Shown here in pieces: positions 22,246 to 31,560 of a DNA stretch of 64,000 bases. Source of the DNA: Corythucha ciliata (lineage: Eukaryota > Arthropoda > Insecta > Hemiptera > Tingidae); the NCBI GenBank assembly GCA_038030265.1, contig CM075938.1, forward strand, positions 50,647,189 to 50,711,188, given 5' to 3'. The notes under the pieces are model-generated. The model was not told where the DNA came from. It was given only the letters and a program-made list of their open reading frames with translations, and searched no databases. Position 1 is the stretch's first letter. Every line of letters starts with the position of its first letter. Both the position numbers and the translations under genes were made by a program.

Positions 22246-23061
22246 ATGTTGCCTCGCATCGCTGAACAAACCGCCGGCATTGCCCACGATGCAGCCGCTA
22301 CCAACTTCGTCAATCGCGTCGCCATAAAACTGCCCGCGTTTTGGAGCGACGAGCCGCAGCTCTGGTTCGCCCAGGTCGATGCTCAATTTGATCTCGCCGG
22401 CATCACCCAAGAAGCGACGAAATACAAATACCTAATTTCTCAACTCGATGAGCGGTATATAAATGAGGTCGAGGATCTCATCACGACACCCCCCCCCCTT
22501 CAAAACCCCTACATCACTCTCAAGAATTCGCTAATCGAACGCCTTTCGCTCTCGGACAGACAAAGTCTTCGTCACCTTCTGTCACAAGAAGACCTCGGAG
22601 ACCTCAAACCGTCACAATTCTTACGGCATCTTCGATCCCTTGCAGGACTCACACTCGTACACGACGATTTGCTGCGGATACTCTGGACGCAACGCCTACC
22701 TCCACACGTTCAAGCGATCATTCAAACACAGGCAGACCTTACACTCGATCGTCGAAGTCCAACCCGTGTTTCCCACTTTCAACCGTACCCTTCCCCTGTC
22801 GATATGGTTACTCCCACGGACCCGGGAATCGCTCGCCTTCTCGAAACTGTCACTCAACAACTTGCCACACTGACTCGAACGCTATCAACATCGGCGCGTC
22901 AACCACGGTCTCATCACAGACATTCCACCCCTTCCCATAGCCCCTCCTCCGAATCACCATCGCGAGTATGTTGGTACCATCGCTGCTGGGGAAATCGTGC
23001 CACGCAATGCACCCCTCCGTGCTCCAATCCAACGTTAAACTCTCAGGGCAGTCGACAGTAG
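22246..23061 (+). pseudogene. gag: gypsy-type Gag, nearly full length
   Basis: An open frame from the ATG at 22246 to a stop at 23061 (272 codons; the frame is open from 22156). The N-terminal half has the hallmarks of arthropod gypsy Gag: KLPAFWSDEPQLWFAQVDAQF, cut here to its start KLPAFW, then TKYKYLISQL, then LLSQEDLGDLKPSQFLRHLR. In the family this domain forms the capsid. The C-terminal part keeps a C-W-Y-H...C-T-P-P-C cluster that corresponds to the family's zinc-binding region. Around residue 165 (after ADLTLDR) the usual family sequence is lost, suggesting a frameshift there even though the frame stays open. It is followed directly by the protease region. The start chosen is the first ATG before recognisable Gag sequence. 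Confidence 0.85.
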
Positions 23062-23084
23062 CGGCGACCGACCGCCCTAAACAA

Positions 23085-23430
23085 GGACGCCGCATGTTCA
23101 TCCTCGATCGCCTCACCAAGCACCAGTACCTGCGACCTCCTCGACACACGCTCCGATTTGTGTTGTTTCCCTCGCCGTCTTCTTCCTGGAAAACGACATC
23201 GCGTTGATCTCCAACTTCTCGCCGCCAACAACTCGAACATTTCAACGTACGGCACTATTTGTATTCGCCCGGATTTCAATCTTCGTCGGGATTTCTCCTG
23301 GAACTTCGTCATCGCCGTCGTGCAAGTTCCCATTCTCTTCCAGATTGTCGCAACAACCGTTTATTCGATGCCACCACCGGCCTTGCTGCAACTTGCATCA
23401 CGAACCTGATCCATCAACCAAGTGTCAAGT
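23085..23430 (+). pseudogene. gypsy retroviral-type aspartic protease, inactivated
   Basis: The protease region is split across frames. MFILDRLTKHQYL starts at 23094 in one frame; the active-site segment continues in another as LLDTRSDLCCFP. The catalytic triad Asp-Thr-Gly reads Asp-Thr-Arg (codons gac aca cgc at 23143-23151), which should abolish activity. Downstream LLAANNSNISTYGT and RRDFSWNFVIAVVQVP are typical of the gypsy protease fold after the flap. A further shift occurs near 23340, after which DCRNNRLFDATTG continues in the next frame. The protein would normally cut the Gag-Pol polyprotein. Confidence 0.75.
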
Positions 23431-24376
23431 CGCTGTCCTCTGAATCATTACAGCCATCCCTTTTTCACGACATTCTCGCGAAATACCCTCAGCTCACTCT
23501 ACCGTCGGGCCCTCCTCGCGTCGTTCACCATTCTACTGTCCATTACAACAACACGACGCCCGGACCCCCTGTGTTCGCACGCCCTAGACGACTTGCTCCC
23601 GATAAGGTTCTACCTGCCAAGGCAGAATTCGACCAGCCCTTGGTCATCACCACTTCACATGGTGCCGAAGAAAGGTTCTGGGTGGCGCTCCTGTGGCGAC
23701 TATCGTGCATTAAACGCCAGGACCGTTCCTGATCGTTACCCTGTCCGTCATATCCATGACTTTTCCCACAACCTCCAAGGATGCACAATCTTCTCCGTCC
23801 TGGACCCCGTCAAGGCGTATCATCAAATCCCTGTCAATCCCAACGACGTCCCCAAGACGGCTATCACAACGCCTTTCGGTCTCTATGAGTACCCGTACAT
23901 GAGCTTTGGTCTTCGAAATGCCGCACAGACGTTTCAACGGTTCATAGAAGACGTCCTCCGAGGCCTCAACTTTTGTTATCCCTATATTGATGACATTCTT
24001 ATTTTCTCCCGAGACGCCGACGAACATGGACTCCTCATCAATGCCAACAAATGCATTCTCGGCTCATCAAAAGTCACTTTCTTGGGATATGAGGTCACCC
24101 CGGAAGGCACAACCTCGATCGTACCGCGGCGCTTCAAAATTTCAAACGCCCGACAACAGCCCAAGGTCTTCGCCGTTTCCTCGGGATGATAAATTTCCGC
24201 CGTCGTTTTCTCCCGTCTGCAGCACAACTTCAAGCGCCCCTTCACTCCGCTCTCACCGGTCTCCGCGGTAAACAACCAATAATTTGGACCCCGGCACTCG
24301 AGCAAGCTTTCCAGTCGTGCAAAGAACATCTCGCAACAGCAACCATTCTCGCTCATCCTGACCCCACGGCTTAATA
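23431..24376 (+). pseudogene. pol: gypsy reverse transcriptase, frameshifted and internally deleted
   Basis: The leader [11 protein letters not shown] is followed by [22 protein letters not shown] in the first frame, then a shift near 23630 to [30 protein letters not shown], the palm motif [15 protein letters not shown] (first catalytic Asp), [20 protein letters not shown] and the YIDD box at 23983-23994 (normally Y-x-DD, kept). Directly after DADEH about 15-20 residues are missing before [12 protein letters not shown]. Another shift near 24130 moves RRFLPSAAQLQAPLHSAL into the frame that begins at 24186. The sequence ends at ATILAHPDPTA, where RNase H would start. The family enzyme copies retrotransposon RNA into DNA. 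Confidence 0.9.
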
Positions 24377-25320
24377 CTGAAGGCACTTGTTGTCTTGAAT
24401 TCTTGAGCCGAAATTAGAAGCGCCCGGAAAATCGAATGGCATACGGCGAATTTTCAGCCCCCTCCGTGCCCTATCACATCCAGCGCAGCGATAGGTGGGA
24501 AGGGGTGGCTTTTAATGAGTGAACCAGTCAAACGCAATGTCGTGCTCTCTTTCAAGTTTGTACCATCGGACTTTGCTACAAATAATTTCATATTCTCCCG
24601 GTTAAAACAGGCTTCATTAGTTACATTAGCCCCACTAATTATATTGTGAAAATTATTTTCAAAGCGACGGAAAAAGTGCCCCCGGAGTTACAAGCTAATT
24701 AAAAAAAATTCGGGAAACAAGAACAGCTTCTCTTTGACCTTTTAAGTTGCTTAGAAAAAAAAAAAAAAAAACGTTCATCGTTGAAAATTACGATGGATGG
24801 TTAGTGGCAGGGGGGGGAGGCTTTTAGTTGTCTGCAAGTGGTATGAATAGGACACGTTCCTCGGAAGACCCGTTTACACAGGGAGTTTGAAGTATAGGGC
24901 TACGTGCTTTCCTCGGGGATGAGTGCAATATAACTTTCTTGCGGGTACACACGTCTTCTTTGGTGCTGCTCCCATTTGCCGAGGAAAAAAAAAAAACAAA
25001 AAAAACGACTACACAACAACAAAAACGGCTAGTTTACATGCTGCACACAAAGAAAGGGTGGACTGCATGACAAAAAACCCAAGAGGAACGAGTGACACGG
25101 AGCGGGTAGCTCCGGGCTTTTTTTTCCTTTTTTTAATGTTAAATGGTGTGTTGGGTGGGGGTGAGTGGCAGTGGTGTGTTTGTTAAATGGTTGCAGACAA
25201 CGGAGGGTTTTGTACAGACGTAAATTGCACATTCTGCTGTTTGAGCGAGTTCACGTTCATGGCGGTGTAATCGACGAGCAGTTTGGGAAGGTGGTAAACT
25301 CGCCGCATTATACTTAAGAA
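24377..25320. other. no gene recognised
   Basis: Mixed sequence with A runs near 24753 and 24987, a G run near 24811 and T runs near 25121. An 87-codon frame at 24923-25186 is low-complexity. No repeats of the families described here were noticed. Confidence 0.5.
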
Positions 25321-25370
25321 AAAAAGGGGCAAAATCGTCGTTTTTGGCAAAGATGTGTTCTCCAACGACC

Positions 25371-25452
25371 AGGAGAAAAGAATGTGCTGGGAGCTCGCCG
25401 GCAATGGAAATCTAGTCGGAAGCCGAGCTCCTAGTAAATTTATATTCTCCTA
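25371..25452. repeat. foldback unit 1
   Basis: Left arm 25371-25397 (aggagaaaagaatgtgctgg, gagctcg) pairs with right arm 25424-25452 (cgagctcctag ... tattctccta) with a few mismatches and a 26-nt loop. Confidence 0.75.
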
Positions 25453-26052
25453 ATACGAAAGATCTAAAAACGCCGTAGTACTCTTGAAAAAGATTTCACC
25501 CCCAACGACCAGGAGAATAGAATGTGCTGGGAGCTCGTCGACGGAATAATTTTTGACGGACGATGAGATTCTATTCTCCTATCCCTCACCTCAAAAACAC
25601 CTCAAAATAATGAGAAAAATGGGCAAAATCGTCGTTTTTGACAAATCTTGGTCCCTGGGGGTGCTGGGAGCTTATGGCCCCGGAGGAAAACACCAGAGCA
25701 AGATGAGTTCTAGGCTGGTCTAGAACATTCTGGGACATTGATCTTAAAAATGCAATTATTCAATTTGAAGAGCGTTTTTGAGTGTTCTGAAGAGGTTGGC
25801 GAGATTGGCATTTCTAGAAGTGTCCGATGTCGCCCTCGAGAGCAATTCGGGGCCACTTAGAAGGCTTAATAACCACATGGGAATTTTATGCATATTTAGG
25901 CCCCGTCTAACCAATTATAGGAAAAAATTCTCCCGGAGTCAAGATCCGTGCACATCACATTTTGCCCTGATAAAATAGACTCAAAATCACCGCAAAATAC
26001 GGAGGGAAAAAGGCAAAATAATATTTTTTGACAATAGTTATTCCACAACGAC

Positions 26053-26134
26053 TAGGAGAATAGAATGTGCTGGGAGCTCGTCGACGGAATAATTTTTCAT
26101 AGAAGACGAGCTCCTAGCACATTATATTCTCCTA
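26053..26134. repeat. foldback unit 3, best-preserved hairpin
   Basis: Left arm 26053-26082 and right arm 26105-26134 pair at 28 of 30 positions, with a 22-nt loop. The mismatches are at arm positions 11 and 20. The left arm/loop boundary holds a SalI-like gtcgac. Confidence 0.85.
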
Positions 26135-26353
26135 ACATGAACGATCGGAAATCACCGTATTACACTCGAACAAAAGGGTAAAATCGTATTTTGAAACAAT
26201 ATTTGGTCTCCGAGGATCAGGAAAATAGAATGTGCCAGGAGCTCGTCGACGAAATAAAATGTGACGGAAGCAGAACATTACATTATACTCTTCCGACAAG
26301 ACACATCGAAGAACGCAAATCTTCGTTTTTGACCATTTTTAACCCCCGCTGAT

Positions 26354-26437
26354 TAGGAGAATAGGATGTGCCGGGGGAGCTCGTCGACGAAACAATTACT
26401 GACGGGAGCCGTGCTCTTAGCACATTATATTCTCCTA
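26354..26437. repeat. foldback unit 5
   Basis: Left arm begins taggagaataggatgtgcc; right arm ends tagcacattatattctccta. It is less perfect near the loop, where one extra G lengthens the left arm. Confidence 0.75.
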
Positions 26438-26867
26438 ATAAAAGTAGTCATGCCAAATTCTACTTGTCCCTTGTCCCACAATTTTCGCGAAACCTCCGTT
26501 TTTTTTTTCGCGTACAAATATTCGCAAGTAAGATACAAAGGGGCTCCCGCGCCTTTTACTGGTCATGTTGTGCTAAAGACGACGATTTTGGACACAACAT
26601 TTTGCATTTTGTCGGCAACACTGTGATCAATTCGCAAGAAAATTTCACGTGGAATCACGAGGAAAGAAATATTTAAAAAATTCTGATACCGCTTGTTTTG
26701 AAGTAACAACGTAAAACGACATTTTGGTACGGGGCGAACAAACCCGTTAATTAATGATTTGTGCTACTCATACCAAGAATTGGCCCGGTTTTCATTCGTG
26801 GGGAGGAGTGATCGCGGAAGCTGGCTGGGCTAGCCAGTCACGACAGTGGCTCAAATTCTGAGGAACG

Positions 26868-27081
26868 GATATAATGAATAAATCTGTCGCCGGTATTTTA
26901 ATTAATAAATTAATTAGACTGATATTATCCGGACGACGATGGAAGGGCATAGCCCAACACGATTCGAGTTTCGAGAAAAAATGGCTCCCCGGCGGGATTT
27001 GAACCCGCAACCTCTGGATTACCAGTCCAGCACGCTGCCAATGGCGCCACGGAGACGCCTTTGGGAGTCGTACTCCGAGGG
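26868..27081 (-). repeat. lone diverged copy of the tRNA-bearing repeat
   Basis: 214 bp match the 322-bp array unit of 1-1399 from gatataatgaataaat to tactccgaggg with scattered substitutions. The remaining part of the unit (5' flank upstream of ccctcggagta) is absent. It is inserted in unrelated sequence. Confidence 0.9.
26984..27056 (-). tRNA. tRNA-like gene, anticodon GGT, solitary copy
   Basis: Same cloverleaf and anticodon loop CTGGTAA as the array copies. The acceptor stem is better: GTCTCCG pairs with CGGGGAG at all positions except G1:G72, with one T:G wobble, so position 2 is now a true T:A pair. The D loop reads CATTGGCA rather than AAATGGCA, closer to the A-box consensus. GTCTCCGTGGCGC is tRNA-Asn-like. 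A run of six A (T6 on the gene strand) at 26976-26981 follows the gene. It may be nearer to the ancestral form than the amplified copies. Confidence 0.7.
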
Positions 27082-27248
27082 TGGTCGATTTTACTATTAC
27101 CAGGCCAGAACATTATATGTGTCGCAGGATTTTTGTCGAATCAGTCTTTTTCTAAAAATCCTAGCATTTTTGTAAAACGCCGCCTTTTTGTAGAACAATC
27201 TGGTTTTTTAAGTTGTTAGTAGAGTCGCTTAAACTACGAGGGTTGTGG

Positions 27249-27302
27249 TTAAATCATGCATAAGTCTGTAGTCCTACGGCTACAGACTTATGCATGATTT
27301 AA
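27249..27302. repeat. perfect 23-bp inverted repeat, 8-nt loop
   Basis: ttaaatcatgcataagtctg then tag (27249-27271) pairs perfectly with 27280-27302, around the loop tcctacgg. Not followed by a T-run, so not an obvious terminator. Could be a hairpin or microinversion product. Confidence 0.9.
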
Positions 27303-27344
27303 TCTGGTTTTTCTAAATTAGCCTGGACTATTCAGCCTTATTGC

Positions 27345-27535
27345 AAATAGCCTGCAGTCCTTCAGGCTCTGCAAGAGTCTTGCATAAGAGACACATTCAC
27401 GGAGTCTTGCAGGAAGTCATGCACGGTAAGTCTTGGTCTTGGTCTTGCATCAACAATCAAGTCTTGGTCTTGTTCCTGTTCTTGCTGCAAGTGTCTTGCG
27501 AGGCTGCAAGAACCAAGACAATTCTTGCCCATCAC
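27345..27535. repeat. short repeats of gtcttg / cttgcaag
   Basis: Recurring gtcttgca, gtcttggtcttg and ctgcaag in a 190-bp stretch with no other recognisable content. Confidence 0.5.
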
Positions 27536-27999
27536 TAAAATAAGGAGAACAACGCCTAATTTAAGGCGGCGACAAAATCACCAATTCACTTCCAAAATGG
27601 AGAAAATTGATCATTAGTGATTCAAATAGGGAAAATGCGCTAAATCACAGCTAGAAAAAACACTTTTTCGCAGCCGATTCGATGGAAACAGCTGCAAAAT
27701 TACATAATTTGAAGCTTAGTGTTTTCCATGTTTCCGCGAAATTGTTAGTTTCCCGACTTTATTACGATATCACACAAATTCTGACGAATAGCCGCGAAGA
27801 AATTACAACTTTTGTGAGCCCAATATCCGAGTGCTAGCTGGACCCTCGAAAAGTGAACTTCGCGCTGTTCTCTGTAGGTACTAGGGGGGGGGGGGTATGT
27901 GGGATAGTCCCTCCCCTCGTACCTACGCCGCCAATTAGAGAACCAATTAGAGAGGGGGGGATATGTGGGATAGTCCCCCCCGCAGAGCTACAGTATGCG

Positions 28000-28134
28000 A
28001 CGCTCTAAAGAACCGCATAAAATCTTCAAAAATGAGCGTTTCTCGTTGAAGTTCCGTTTAGCAGATTTTCTCGACTTCAAGCAGCCCGAAAAGTTCCGCG
28101 TGCGTCCATGCTTCCTTGGACTTCTGACCCACGA
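28000..28134 (+). other. conserved flank with shared open frame
   Basis: Homologous (about 80 percent by eye) to the reverse complement of 21265-21395. The frame starting at 27995 encodes LADFLDFKQPEKFRVRP; the other copy has FLDLKQPEK at the same place. No known domain recognised. Confidence 0.4.
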
Positions 28135-30153
28135 AGTAGCGTACCGAGGTAGGAGCCAGCAAGGGGGCGCCCGAAAAGCTTAAATACGTAAAAATGAGGA
28201 TTTTTAGGTTATCCATGGATGTAGGTATGTGAAAAGGTCGGACGGTAGGACAGCGATTTGGCTACTTTCCACAAAGTCCTGTTTATTCGACCTGGAGAAT
28301 ATAACGTTGCAAGTGACATCAGCAAAGACTGTTGGCCGAATATTCGATTGAGCTCCCGAAAGCGCTATTCTGGTGGCTCAAATTGAGAAAATTCACGCCG
28401 TCTTGAGGAAAATTCGCGGCTAAAAAGAGAAAATACACCGTGTCCCCAGTTTCATTAGGTCCTCAAAGCTCAATAAAGTGTTAATCGGCAATTTGCAACT
28501 TGCTGACGCGGCAAAAATTGAAAAAAATGGCTAATATTCGTGTCTATACCTGCGAAAAACCGCTTATTCGTGGTCTCGCGATGCAACTTCCAGACTAAAA
28601 TTGAGGAAAAATCGCTGATTCGCGGTGCATGGAGGCCATTCTACGAATACATTCTGGAAATCAACGCAAAAGTATTGTTTTTGGGCCAACCCCACGATTA
28701 AAATTGAACAAAAATGGCAAATTTACAACTGAAATCGCGAAAAATTGCGTAAAACGCTGTTCCATAGCTGAAATTGGGAAAAATCGCTAATTTGCAATTG
28801 GCGGATAGGTGAGGAAAAACGTTCGCCGATGCAAATGAAGAAAATCACTAATTCGTGGCTAAAATGGAAGAAAATCACTAATTAGCGCGGCTAAATTTGA
28901 GAAAAACGCTAATTTTCAGTTCAAATTGGGGAAAAGTGCTAATTTTCAACTAAAAATGGAAAAATGACTTCCATGATGATGATGGAATGATGATGATGGA
29001 GGTAAACGGTAATTCTTGGCAAATACTGAGAGAAGTCGGTAATGCACGGGTTGGAAACGCTACGGCAGCTAAAATTTAGAAAAAGCGACAATTCACTTCT
29101 AAAATTCAGGAACATGGCTAATTTTCGTATAAAGTGTGGTGAAATTTTTAATTCACGCGCCTTATTCGCGCCTTAATCTGAAGACAACTTTGTGGCTAAA
29201 ATTCAGAAAAACCGCACATTCATGCACGGTTATAAGTAAAAACAATGCTGATTCACGGGATAGAACTAAGAAGAAGCAATAAGTCATACCTAAAAGTAAT
29301 ATAAAATTGCTAATACGGTGCTAAAATGCGAAAAACCCGCTAATTTTGGGTATTATTTAGAAAAAAAAATTAGTCTGGCCAAAATTAAGAGATTTTAAAA
29401 TTCAATTTTTAAGCCTGAATTGATAAAAAGTGCTAATCCGCGGCTAAAATTGAGAAACATTCTAATTTGCGTCAAAACTGAATAACTACGCCATTCGCTG
29501 CTTCTGAATGCAACTTTTGAGGCAGAAATTGAGAAAAAGCGCGAATTCATGGCAATCGGCGAAAAAACTGCAAATGCGCGGGTAAAACTGAGAAAAATCG
29601 CTCATGCATAGCATATGGCGACCCAAAAAAAAATCCTAATTTGTGAAAAGCCCTCTGTTTCGCGGCTAGTATTGAGGAAAACACTTGAGAAAAACTATAA
29701 TTTTCAGCTAAAACTGAGAAAAGTGCTAATCCCCTGCTTAGAAAATTGAAAAAATCGCTAATTTGGTGCTAGAATTGAGGAAAGCTCCAAAACTCGTGGA
29801 AAATTAAGAAACTCGCTCATGGGATAAAAACGCTACTTTGCTGCTAAAGTTGAGAAAATGCGCAAATTCATGGTTATGGGAGGGGAGGATAAAACTGCTA
29901 ATCCGCTGCTGAAAAATAGGCGCTGATTTGCGGGTAAAGTTGACAAAAAGCACTCATTCATGGCTAAAATTGATAAATTCTCGGCTTAAACTGGTCATAA
30001 GCGCTAATTGGCGGATAGAAAAGGTGAAATAGCGGTAATTCGTGGCTAAAATAAGGAAAAGGCTAAGTTAAAATAATACGTCTTGTACATACAGAGAGAC
30101 TCAGGGGCCTCTTGGAGATTTCCGCGATTGGGCCCCGATAGGTGTAGGCAGTG
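28134..30153 (+). mobile_element. alpha-filled element A (head and tail present)
   Basis: Head terminus agtagcgtaccgagg (28135-28149), then the head module 28170-28380 (cccgaaaagcttaaata, ggagaatataacgttgcaag, attcgattgag, gcgctattctggtgg), then 1.7 kb of forward alpha satellite, then the tail module about 30085-30153 (aggggcctcttggagatttc, gggccccgataggtg, ending ggcagtg). The same head and tail occur in elements B and C, which supports treating the whole as one unit. No transposase or other enzyme is encoded. Confidence 0.7.
28381..30070 (+). repeat. alpha satellite inside element A, forward polarity
   Basis: Degenerate monomers gctaaaattgagaaaaa, gcgctaattcgcgg. The first 340 bp are nearly collinear with 51190-51490 of element B (shared: gtccccagtttc, ttaggtcct, gctgacgcggcaa, gtggtctc, tgttttt-gggcca), so monomer order is inherited and not just periodic. 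Confidence 0.85.
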
Positions 30154-30440
30154 ACCCCACGACACGCGGTTTCATCCATTTCTAAATTTTAACCGTTTGC
30201 CACCGGGTGGCAGTGCGGGGGAGAATAGCCTCGCGGACACCCTAATTGTGTAGTTGTTAACCTAATTTGTCAAGGGGGGAGGGGGGTTTTAATTGCTTCA
30301 TTTAATTTCGTTAATAGTGGGTTTTTAAAATGGTTTTAATTATTTAACAAGGTCTCTCATTTATACATCAGGTGTGTTTAGAATGTGAGCCTTTTGTTTT
30401 TAACGGCCTGGAACTTTTTAACATTTCGGACTTTGGAGCC

Positions 30441-30467
30441 CTGAGGATGCTAGGAGCATAGCGAAAC
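30441..30467 (+). ncRNA. hammerhead-ribozyme-like motif (weak)
   Basis: CTGAGGA (30441-30447), a stem GCTA/TAGC (30449-30452 with 30459-30462) and GAAAC (30463-30467) have the order CUGANGA - stem II - GAAA of the hammerhead core. An extra T between CTGAGGA and the stem and the absence of a clear stem I/III with a cleavage triplet weaken the case. Such motifs are known from retroelement ends. It sits about 120 bp upstream of a LINE ORF1-like fragment. Confidence 0.2.
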
Positions 30468-30559
30468 GTAGGCGAAAATAAATAATTGAAGACTTCGACG
30501 GGTGTTTTGGCTTTTTCTTCATAACTATATCAACTGTACCCCGTCTTTCTACAACCTTT

Positions 30560-30914
30560 ACAATGAAAAACGTCCTTTTTCTCGGGTTCCCGAAAAGAAG
30601 AGCCTATTAACGAAATGGAAGCAATCGTAGAAAAATTCTTAAGAGATGCGCTCCAGACGGGAATCGCGTTAGAAGACATTGATTTCGTCAGGAGGCTGGG
30701 AAAACGAGGCTCAAAGGATCGCCCCATCTTGGTAAAATTCCTTGCGGAGCGGAAAAGGAGAGAAGTTCTTAAAGCGAGGAAATTGCTCAAAGGCAGCCCG
30801 GTTGTTATGGCGGAGGATGATCTCTCGTTGGAGCAGAGGGCTAAAAGGAAATTGTTTCTCCCGTTTTTGGAAAGTGCGAAAAAGGCCGCAACAAAAGTGC
30901 AACACTTTTTTTAG
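30560..30914 (+). pseudogene. LINE ORF1-like protein fragment
   Basis: The frame 30615-30914 (99 codons) contains DIDFVRRLGKRG, RPILVKFLAERKRREVL, KARKLLKGSPVVMAEDDLS and LEQRAKRKLFLPFLESAKKA. This matches the pattern of the RNA-binding domain of arthropod LINE (CR1/jockey-like) ORF1 proteins: V-x-R-L-G-x-x-G, RPILVKF-x-x-x-x-x-R, and I/VxED followed by L-x-x-R. Upstream, NVLFLGFPK in another frame (from about 30566) looks like the preceding strand of the same domain, so one frameshift separates them. The 3' end is lost at 30914, where delta satellite begins. The family binds element RNA for retrotransposition. Confidence 0.7.
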
Positions 30915-31560
30915 GCATAATATCCAACGTATTGAAATTTTTCGCGCGATATTGAAAGTTTGGTGTCTTAATTCAAGCGAAATCACCAGTTTCGCGGGCT
31001 TTTTAGAAAACAACGACCGTGGATTCAGCGAGATCCTGGCCATTATAGCCACAAAATTACATCACGCGGAGTAAAAAAATTGGCAAAATTTTAGGTTTTG
31101 GGTCTAAATATCCGCGAATTTCCTGCTTTTATTTTCGCGAAATTGCAAGATTCCAGTTTTCAAAATTCGCAAAATTGTGAGTTTCGGGTCTTTTTGTTTT
31201 CAGTGATCGCGGAACCAGGGCTGGCCGGCTACCACGGCAGCGCCCAGAGTCTGAAGAATAACTGCAAAATTGCCACATTTTTTAGGCAAATATCCACGAT
31301 ATTGGAAGTTCCCGAAGTCAGAACAGTAGCGAGTATCAAGACCTTAATTTCATCGACATTGCAAGTTTCTGGGCTAAATTTTAAGCAAAATTGATGCTTT
31401 CCTGGCTGAAAGTAAAAATTCGGTTGATCGATTGAAAAACTGGAAAAGCTGAAGAACTGGGTACTAATAGTGCTGAATGTCAGCAAATTCGCAAGTTTTG
31501 GGGGTTGAATATCCGCGAAATGGCAAGTTGGAATTGTTTTCTGTAAGGCCCACCAGGCCA
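30915..31560. repeat. decayed satellite (delta), 'ccgcgaaattgcaagtttt' type
   Basis: Phrases such as aatatccgcgaa, ttgcaagtttc, tgggtct and aattttc-gcgaaattg recur at about 30-40 bp. Segment 31204-31262 (gtgatcgcggaacc, ggctggccggct, cagagtctgaagaa) resembles 26809-26866, suggesting a shared short repeat. No coding sequence. Confidence 0.55.

Larger units (their letters stand above)
22195..24376 (+). mobile_element. Ty3/gypsy retrotransposon remnant (gag-PR-RT)
   Basis: Order gag, protease, reverse transcriptase and the start of the RT-RNase H connection follows Ty3/gypsy. Several frameshifts, a mutated protease and a deletion in RT show it is dead. No LTRs, primer binding site, RNase H or integrase were found; it stops at about 24376 in unrelated sequence. 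GC content and codon usage differ sharply from the AT-rich surroundings. A second, shorter relative lies at 60500-61490. Confidence 0.9.
25325..26440. repeat. tandem foldback (hairpin) repeat array
   Basis: At least five units share, in order, aaaatcgtcgtttttg, a spacer with cgaccaggagaata, gaatgtgctgggagctcgtc, a short loop with gacggaataat, and the reverse complement gacgagctcctagcacatt then atattctccta. Units are at about 25371, 25511, 26053, 26218 and 26354; a fragment lies at 25657. Spacing is about 140-170 bp where intact. Arms are about 30 bp with loops of about 20-30 bp. Two related hairpins occur 28 kb away at 54161 and 54312. Confidence 0.85.

Noticed and set aside
22195..24376. Intact gypsy retrotransposon
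   Set aside because: Several frameshifts, a mutated protease active site, an RT deletion and no RNase H, integrase or LTRs.
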